A stretch of 9,454 nucleotides of DNA. It comes from Clostridia bacterium (GTDB taxonomy: Bacteria; Bacillota; Clostridia; Oscillospirales; CAG-272). The stretch is taken from assembly GCA_017451975.1 (NCBI GenBank), contig JAFTNI010000060.1, forward strand, positions 1 through 9,454, read 5' to 3'. Made by a program: the position numbers and the translations under genes. The notes under the pieces are model-generated. The model had not been told where the DNA came from and did not search any database. It saw only the letters and a program-made list of their open reading frames with translations. Below, in pieces: positions 4,640 through 9,454 of the stretch (position 1 is the stretch's first letter; each line of letters opens with the position of its first letter).

Positions 4640-6409
4640 TCAACCGTTTTCTTCTTTTGACGAAGCGCGGGCTTTTGCCGCAAAAATTATTTTGGGCGAA
4701 AATACCTTTTCAAGCTTATAGGAAATATAGCCCATATCTATTTTCTCCGCAAGTTTGGAAACCATCGTGCCCGAAAAAGCCTCTGCTATAACGTCGCCCG
4801 CCGTTTTTACTATAAAATCTACCCCGGGGTCCTCGCCCGCGTTGCAAACCATTCTTTCGTCTTCAAAAAAGAATTTGAACACGCGTGAGCACGGAGTTTC
4901 TGTAAAGTCGGCGCGCACTATCAGCACGGGCACGCCGTCTTCATTCGCCGCAAGGCGCGCAAACGCGCAAACACTGAACTTTTCCCCGCCGAAATCAAGC
5001 TCTGTTTTTTCGCCGTGCAGGAGCCCCGCGTAAAGCACGCGCGTGCAATCCTTTTCTTCAAAGCTTATTTCAACGCAGCAGCGCTCTTTATTAAGGCGGA
5101 AATCTATTTTTTTCATTCCCTTTGCGTAGTTATTTTGCGTCAGCTGCAAAATAGCGGGCATAAGCCCGAAGGAGGGCGCGTTTTCGTCGTCTGCCTCATA
5201 AGTGCGCTCGAAAAGCGCGGAAAGCTCCTCGTAAACTTTATGCTTGTTCGCCAGGCGCCTGCTTCCGCCGCCGAAAACGAGCGAATGGGAGTAGCGCTCC
5301 AGCGCCGCCCTGTGCCACCTGTCCTCTGCTATTTTTTCGGGGAAGGCGCCGCAGAAGGTTTTAAGCGTAAGGCCGTAGAAGCTGCCCTGCTGGAAAAGCT
5401 CGCCGTTGCCCGCGTTGGCAACGACGATAATGCCGTTTTCGCGGAAGCCCAGCACGTTCTGCCCGAGCATACCGTTGAAAAGGAAGGTATCTGTTTCCTT
5501 GCCAACCCATATCTGGTAGCCATAGTTGAAATCGCCTATTTCCTTCGGCGTGATGGCGTGCGCAGAAGTGGCTTTTTTCAGGTATTCCTCGGAAATTATT
5601 CTTTTGCCCTGCCACACGCCGCCGTTCATCACGAGCGTGCCTATCTTGCCCATGTCCTCCGGGCGCATATAAAGCCCCCAGCCGCCCTTTTCTATGCCCA
5701 TTGGGCATTTCTCCCAAGCATAGCTTGCTATGCCCAGGGGCTCGAAAAGGCGCTCTGAAAGGTATTCTGCAAGGTGTGTGCCCGTTTTTTTATAAACTAT
5801 GGCAGAAAGCATATATGTGTTCAGGCTGTTATAGTTGAAGGTTTCGCCTATTTTCCCTTGTATTGCCGAGGAAAAATAGCTCTTCACCCAGTTGGTGGAG
5901 CCCATACACTCCGCCTCGTTGAAAACTATGCCCGAGCGCATAGTAAGCAGGTCTTCCACCGTTATATTATCCATACGGAGCTTATCTATAAGCCCCACCT
6001 TGCCCTCGAAAACAGAGGCCGCGCTTTCCTCAAGCGAAAGCTTACCTTCGTCTATAAGCATACCTATTGCAAGCGAGGTGATACTTTTGCAAGCTGAAAA
6101 CGTCATTTTCGGCGTGCTTACATCCTGCCCGCCGAAGTTGCATTCGTAAATGATTTTGCCGCCGCGCAGAATTGTTATATTGTGCACGTTCTGGGTTTTA
6201 TCGGCTTCTATTGCCTCAACGTAGCCGCGTATGAGCTGCGAGGGCACGCCCATAGATTCGGGCGTTACGCGCTCCAGGCTCGTGCCGCTTTCCGCTGCGG
6301 GGATTTCGGGCTTTTGCGGCAACGTGGCAATTATCGGTTCGGTGGGCTTTTTTGTGTCCACAAAGCGCAAAACGTGGGTTGCCAGGCGGTTTACTGCATT
6401 CAGATTCAT
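4640..6409 (-). CDS. Beta-lactamase-fold serine hydrolase with an uncharacterised C-terminal region
   Basis: A 589-residue protein. Residues 45-355 form a class C beta-lactamase-like domain (penicillin-binding-protein/esterase superfamily). The SxxK nucleophile motif is SACK (Ser105, Lys108), the second motif is Tyr193-Asn-Ser, and a likely third motif is FNGMLGQ (311-317), where the usual His-x-Gly is not seen. RSG at 158-160 and GLYMRPEDMGKIG (245-257) are typical of this family. Residues 360-589, about 230 residues with several Cys, match nothing I recognise. There is no signal peptide or membrane segment, so the protein is probably cytoplasmic, which is uncommon for cell-wall-acting relatives; an esterase or amidase role on small substrates is equally possible. 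The ATG has AAGGTG eight bases upstream. It stands alone between two terminators, with no clear promoter; a TATAAA at 6440-6445 is the best -10 candidate. Confidence 0.88.
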   Translation of the reverse strand: MNLNAVNRLATHVLRFVDTKKPTEPIIATLPQKPEIPAAESGTSLERVTPESMGVPSQLIRGYVEAIEADKTQNVHNITILRGGKIIYECNFGGQDVSTPKMTFSACKSITSLAIGMLIDEGKLSLEESAASVFEGKVGLIDKLRMDNITVEDLLTMRSGIVFNEAECMGSTNWVKSYFSSAIQGKIGETFNYNSLNTYMLSAIVYKKTGTHLAEYLSERLFEPLGIASYAWEKCPMGIEKGGWGLYMRPEDMGKIGTLVMNGGVWQGKRIISEEYLKKATSAHAITPKEIGDFNYGYQIWVGKETDTFLFNGMLGQNVLGFRENGIIVVANAGNGELFQQGSFYGLTLKTFCGAFPEKIAEDRWHRAALERYSHSLVFGGGSRRLANKHKVYEELSALFERTYEADDENAPSFGLMPAILQLTQNNYAKGMKKIDFRLNKERCCVEISFEEKDCTRVLYAGLLHGEKTELDFGGEKFSVCAFARLAANEDGVPVLIVRADFTETPCSRVFKFFFEDERMVCNAGEDPGVDFIVKTAGDVIAEAFSGTMVSKLAEKIDMGYISYKLEKVFSPKIIFAAKARASSKEENG

Positions 6410-6476
6410 TCAAATTTCACCTTATTTCTCAATCGGAATTTTATAAAATCGTATTGAAAAAGCATAGATGCAAAAA

Positions 6477-6501
6477 GCCGATGGGCGTAAAGCCCATCGG
6501 C
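6477..6501 (-). terminator. Terminator of the M6 protease gene
   Basis: GCCGATGGGC (6477-6486) pairs perfectly with GCCCATCGGC (6492-6501), and on the minus strand TTTTTG follows the stem. It lies 35 bases past the stop codon and separates the protease from the serine hydrolase. Confidence 0.87.
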
Positions 6502-6519
6502 AAAAGGGCGAGCCCTTTT
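6502..6519 (-). terminator. Second hairpin of a tandem terminator
   Basis: AAAAGGGC (6502-6509) pairs with GCCCTTTT (6512-6519) around a two-base loop. It lies directly between the protease stop codon and the main hairpin, so transcription meets it first. The very short loop makes it weaker than its neighbour. Confidence 0.5.
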
Positions 6520-6536
6520 ATTATTTACTGTTTTGA

Positions 6537-8873
6537 TTAAAGAGTTTCGTCAGAGCCGTCTCTTTTTTTCTTTGCAGATCTTGTGCCTGCCGCGCCGCCG
6601 AGTATGGCAACGATAGCGCCGCCGCCGATGAGGGCGTAATCCATATTAGCGCTTCCGCCGCCGCAGCCAACGTTCTGTACGGGTGCAGTTGTATCTGCCG
6701 TCGTTGCGTTAGTCGTAGTTGCGGGGGCTGTTGTGGTCGTGGTTGCCGTTGTGGCTGTCGTAACCGTTGTAGATGTGCTTGCCGTTGTGTTCTTCGGCGC
6801 TTCTTCTACCCATTTTGCATAGAGCGTGAAATCGTCTGCCGTTTCAACGGGGCCCTTCGTATAAGGCTGTGTGAAGCCTTCATCGAGGTACCAGCCGCCG
6901 AATGTATAGCCATCTTTGGAAAGCGGGAAGTTCATTCTGGGCTGGTTGCCTATCTTAACGTTTTCCGTAGTGGTATTGATAATATCACCTTTTACAATGT
7001 AAGTTATGGTAGCCGTTGTGTCTACAACGGGAACGGCTTTTGTAAACGCAGAGCGTACATTGCTTGTGCCCGTGCCGTTTGCGCTTGTAACCTCGGCTTT
7101 GTAATAATATTCCGTGGATGCGGTAAGACCTTCAAATTTTGCAGAGTATTTGCCTACGCCTATTTCAGTTGCATCTACAACCTGCGCGTCTGTAAGGTTT
7201 TTATCCTTGCCGAAGTAAATCTTGCAGCCTGTAACCGCTGCGCCGTTATAGTCTGTAATATTTACGCCGATAGACATTTCTGTCTGTGTTTTTTCGCTAT
7301 CGCCAAGCGTGAACTCTGCGGGGAGATCGTTCGCGCCCGTGATGCGGATTTTCATTTCATTGCCGGCTTCCGTAAGGAATTCGATTCTGATATTGCACTG
7401 TGCAGCCTGCTCTTCCGTCATGGAGGTGTACCATTTAGCTTCGCCGTCAGGCGTGCTTACGGGGAAAACGTATTTCGCTTCGTTGCTTGCAACGAAAACG
7501 TTGCTTGCGGAAGTGCTGGACCATGTGCTGTTTTCGTCAATGTCATAGTGTGCGTTTGTTGGAGCAATTATAGTGAAGCCTACCGCGTGGCCTTCATCAC
7601 CGTTATTGGGGCGGGAATATCCGTTTACAATGCTTTCGTCGATGTGCCAGATAAGAATGCCCTGCATATCGCCGTTGAGCGTGTTATTATCGTAGCCGTC
7701 GGATGCATGGGAACGGTTTTCAATAAGGTAATATTCCTTGGGGTTGAGCGTGTTTACGCGGATAACGTTAAACGCGCCTTCCGTGGATTCGTGAGAATAA
7801 AGTGTATATTCTGTTTTTGCGGAAGAAGCAATTTCTTCTTTTGCAAAGCCGTAAAGAACCTTGTAATAGGGGTCAAGAACAGTGGGTGCAGAGAAATTGC
7901 CGTTTTTACCGCCCGAGCCGCCGCCCATGAGCGAAAGCTCACCGCAGCCGCCTATCCAGCTCTTGGAGTCGATATAAAGGTCTTTCGCGCCGAGAACATG
8001 ACCAAGCTCGTGAGCAAGCTTGCCCATTCTTGCCCAAGGGTCGTTCAAACCGCCACGGTATTCGCCCATACGAACGTAGCTCTGTGCGCCCTTGGACCAA
8101 ACACCTACACCGTCGCATGTAAGACCGCCGAAATGAGCGCGGCTTACGTGTGCGTGCGTGTTATAAACGTACTGTGTTGTTGCGGAGGCACCGTAGGAAA
8201 TTTCGTTACCGCCGTAGATATAAACTACGGAAAGCTCTGTGAAATCGAGGTCGCCGTTGCCGTCTTTATCGTATTTGGAGAAATCAACGTACTGGTCTGC
8301 GGCTTCCATAGCAAGTCTGCGTTCGCCTGAATCGTAAAGGCCGTCTGCATCTTCTGCACCGGGGTGCTTTGCATTAATCGTTACGGTAATAACGCCGTCG
8401 TTTTCCGTGCCGCTTGTTTCTTCAACGGGAATCCAGTAGAATTCGCCGTTGGAAATATACTTGTAGTAGTCGTTAAGAGTGCCGCGTTCTTCGCCGAAGC
8501 AAAGGTTTGCCCAGTAAGAGTCGGGAGAGTAGCAGAACTGCTCGCCGTTTACCGCGGGCTTATCGCCGTATTTGTCTTTGTAAAGCGCATCGTAAATGCC
8601 TCTGTTTGTTGTATACATATATCTTACAAACGCAATGCTGCGCTCGCCTTTTTCGTCCAGGATCTCGTAGCAGTCCTTGCCGTCGCCGTCGGCGTCAAAG
8701 TTAACTTTTATAACGAGAAGGGGAATAGGCTGGTAATCTGTGAAGTTCATGCCGAGTGTTTCTTCGTTTTTACCCGCAGGTGCCGCCGCGAAAACCGATG
8801 TAAATACGGAAATCACGGAGAGAAGCATAAGTGCGGAAAGAAGCATCGCAATTATTCTTTTGTTTTTCTTCAT
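6537..8873 (-). CDS. Secreted M6-family metalloprotease with InlB-like repeat and Cys-Gly C-terminal anchor
   Basis: A 778-residue exported zinc protease related to immune inhibitor A. Residues 1-30 are a signal peptide (Lys-rich start, hydrophobic core, Ala-Ala cleavage region). The M6 domain covers about 45-515, with zinc motif HELGHVLGAKDLY (288-300; His288, catalytic Glu289, His292), LSLMGG (313-318), YYLIENR (381-387) and GILIWHIDE (405-413). A complete EF-hand-type calcium loop lies at 202-213 (Asp202, Asp204, Asn206, Asp208, Asp210, Glu213). A fibronectin III-like domain follows (518-612), then an InlB-type repeat ending YAKW (about 622-688), a Thr-rich linker (694-731), NVGCGGG (734-740), a Gly/Ala-rich hydrophobic segment (746-763) and a KKKR tail. 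AAGGAG lies six bases before the ATG. The upstream surface-protein gene ends 45 bases away with no terminator between, so the two likely form one operon. Confidence 0.93.
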   Translation of the reverse strand: MKKNKRIIAMLLSALMLLSVISVFTSVFAAAPAGKNEETLGMNFTDYQPIPLLVIKVNFDADGDGKDCYEILDEKGERSIAFVRYMYTTNRGIYDALYKDKYGDKPAVNGEQFCYSPDSYWANLCFGEERGTLNDYYKYISNGEFYWIPVEETSGTENDGVITVTINAKHPGAEDADGLYDSGERRLAMEAADQYVDFSKYDKDGNGDLDFTELSVVYIYGGNEISYGASATTQYVYNTHAHVSRAHFGGLTCDGVGVWSKGAQSYVRMGEYRGGLNDPWARMGKLAHELGHVLGAKDLYIDSKSWIGGCGELSLMGGGSGGKNGNFSAPTVLDPYYKVLYGFAKEEIASSAKTEYTLYSHESTEGAFNVIRVNTLNPKEYYLIENRSHASDGYDNNTLNGDMQGILIWHIDESIVNGYSRPNNGDEGHAVGFTIIAPTNAHYDIDENSTWSSTSASNVFVASNEAKYVFPVSTPDGEAKWYTSMTEEQAAQCNIRIEFLTEAGNEMKIRITGANDLPAEFTLGDSEKTQTEMSIGVNITDYNGAAVTGCKIYFGKDKNLTDAQVVDATEIGVGKYSAKFEGLTASTEYYYKAEVTSANGTGTSNVRSAFTKAVPVVDTTATITYIVKGDIINTTTENVKIGNQPRMNFPLSKDGYTFGGWYLDEGFTQPYTKGPVETADDFTLYAKWVEEAPKNTTASTSTTVTTATTATTTTTAPATTTNATTADTTAPVQNVGCGGGSANMDYALIGGGAIVAILGGAAGTRSAKKKRDGSDETL

Positions 8874-8879
8874 AAAATT

Positions 8880-8885
8880 CTCCTT
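8880..8885 (-). promoter_or_regulatory. Ribosome binding site of the M6 protease gene
   Basis: AAGGAG on the minus strand, six bases before the ATG at 8871-8873. It is in the short 45-base gap after the upstream gene. I see neither a terminator nor a good promoter there, which supports read-through from upstream. Confidence 0.7.
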
Positions 8886-8918
8886 ATTTGAAACACGTTT
8901 ATGTTTATGGATTGTTAA

Positions 8919-9454
8919 TTATTCAGATTCTTCGGAATCGTTTTTCTTTTTGCCGGATTTAGCGCCTGCCGCACCGCCTATAAGCGCTACAATGGCACCG
9001 CCGCCGATAAGGGCGTAATCCATATTGGCACTTCCGCCGCAGCCAACGTTTGCGGGGGCAGCCGTTGCAGCGGTCGTGCCCGCCGTGGTTGCATTGTTGC
9101 CCGTTGTGGGTTCGGAGGCCGTTGTGGGTGTAGTGGTAGCCGCAGGAGCCGTTGTGGCAGGCTTCGGAAGCTCTACCCATTTAGCATAGATCGTAAAGTC
9201 GCCTTCTTTTTCTATAAGCTTGCCTGTTTCGCCCGTTTCATAAGGCTGTGTGAATGCTTCGTCAAGATACCAGCCCTCGAGCTTATAGCCGTATTTCGTA
9301 TCGCTGAAGCGTATCTTGTGGTAGCTGCCTACGTTAACCGTCTGTGTGGTTTGCGTTATATGGTCGGAGTTAGCAACGAGAGTGATTTTTACCTTCTTCA
9401 CTTCCTCGGGCTTGGTATAGCCCTCTTCAACCTGTTCAAACGCGCCGTGGGAGC
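8919..9454 (-). CDS. 3' part of a second surface protein with the same C-terminal anchor
   Basis: The reading frame is open to the window edge, so the 5' part of the gene is missing. The GTG at 9399-9401, a possible start, is internal: the frame continues upstream as GAFEQVEEGYTKPEEVKK with no stop and no ribosome site. About 178 residues are visible. An InlB-like repeat comes first, with GWYLDEAFTQPY and ending IYAKWVE, almost as in the M6 protease. Then come a Thr/Ala-rich linker, NVGCGG, NMDYALIGGGAIVALIGGAAG (shown here as two joined motifs, the second starting at ALIGGG), and a Lys-rich tail ending in acidic residues. The protein is exported and cell-surface attached by inference from this layout. 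Its catalytic or binding part lies outside the window, so the function is unknown; a second protease is possible but not shown. Confidence 0.85.
   Translation of the reverse strand, partial: SHGAFEQVEEGYTKPEEVKKVKITLVANSDHITQTTQTVNVGSYHKIRFSDTKYGYKLEGWYLDEAFTQPYETGETGKLIEKEGDFTIYAKWVELPKPATTAPAATTTPTTASEPTTGNNATTAGTTAATAAPANVGCGGSANMDYALIGGGAIVALIGGAAGAKSGKKKNDSEESE

Noticed and set aside
4471..4791. Plus-strand open frame of 106 codons starting inside the dispersed repeat
   Set aside because: It crosses two hairpins, a strong terminator and the 3' end of the serine hydrolase, and has no ribosome site or known domain.
5015..5758. Plus-strand open frame opposite the serine hydrolase
   Set aside because: Antisense shadow with no start context and no domain; the minus-strand frame carries the SxxK-family motifs.
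6652..6668. Lipobox-type lipoprotein signal around the conserved Cys of the anchor
   Set aside because: The Cys is near the C-terminus (residue 737), preceded by Asn-Val-Gly and no N-terminal signal helix, so it cannot be a standard lipoprotein site; a C-terminal sorting signal fits better.
6690..6790. Short repeated GTTGTGGT-like units, possibly a CRISPR or satellite
   Set aside because: They are in frame and code for the Thr/Ala-rich stalk of the M6 protein. The units are irregular, with no spacers of constant length. The like stretch at 9060-9160 is explained the same way.
7548..8891. Two plus-strand open frames (7548-8330 and 8364-8891) opposite the M6 protease
   Set aside because: Both are shadows of the protease frame. 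Their Val- and Cys-rich products come from reading the complement of common Asp, Asn and Thr codons.

Overview
The window looks like chromosomal DNA of an anaerobic, low-to-mid GC Firmicute of the class Clostridia, probably a gut-type species. The reasons are a standalone FeoA/FeoB pair followed by a Cys-rich FeoB partner, strong AGGAGG-type ribosome binding sites, sigma-A-like promoters, hairpin-plus-T-run terminators, InlB-type repeats with Thr-rich linkers on surface proteins, and a two-hairpin intergenic repeat of a kind I associate with clostridial genomes. No species can be named. Every gene I accept lies on the minus strand, so transcription runs from high to low coordinates.

Layout, left to right. 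Positions 1-174 hold two pieces of a dispersed hairpin repeat and the terminator of the iron operon. Positions 175-2870 are a ferrous-iron uptake locus: feoA (2574-2795), feoB (391-2454) and a small Cys-rich membrane protein (175-366). feoA has a clear promoter with a DtxR-like palindrome just downstream of its predicted transcript start. A terminator-like hairpin overlaps the feoA stop codon, and a second copy of the palindrome lies in front of feoB. The pair can therefore be co-transcribed or separately controlled, both probably under iron repression. Positions 3000-4112 encode a cytoplasmic APH-fold small-molecule kinase resembling N-acetylhexosamine 1-kinase. It has its own promoter, whose -35 hexamer sits inside a perfect 11-bp inverted repeat, and its own terminator. 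Positions 4131-4639 are gene-free and unusually dense in hairpins. Positions 4640-6409 encode a beta-lactamase-fold serine hydrolase without a signal peptide. Positions 6537-8873 encode a secreted M6-family (immune inhibitor A-like) metalloprotease. Upstream of it, the 3' end of another surface protein gene (8919-9454) runs off the window.

The most interesting feature is the C-terminus shared by the two surface proteins. Each ends with an InlB-like repeat, a Thr/Ala-rich linker, an Asn-Val-Gly-Cys-Gly-Gly motif, a Gly/Ala-rich hydrophobic segment and a Lys-rich tail. This is neither LPXTG nor a plain membrane anchor. In layout it resembles the Cys-containing C-terminal sorting signals of other phyla, such as MYXO-CTERM, and may be a lineage-specific anchoring signal. 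The four transcription units otherwise show no obvious functional link to one another.
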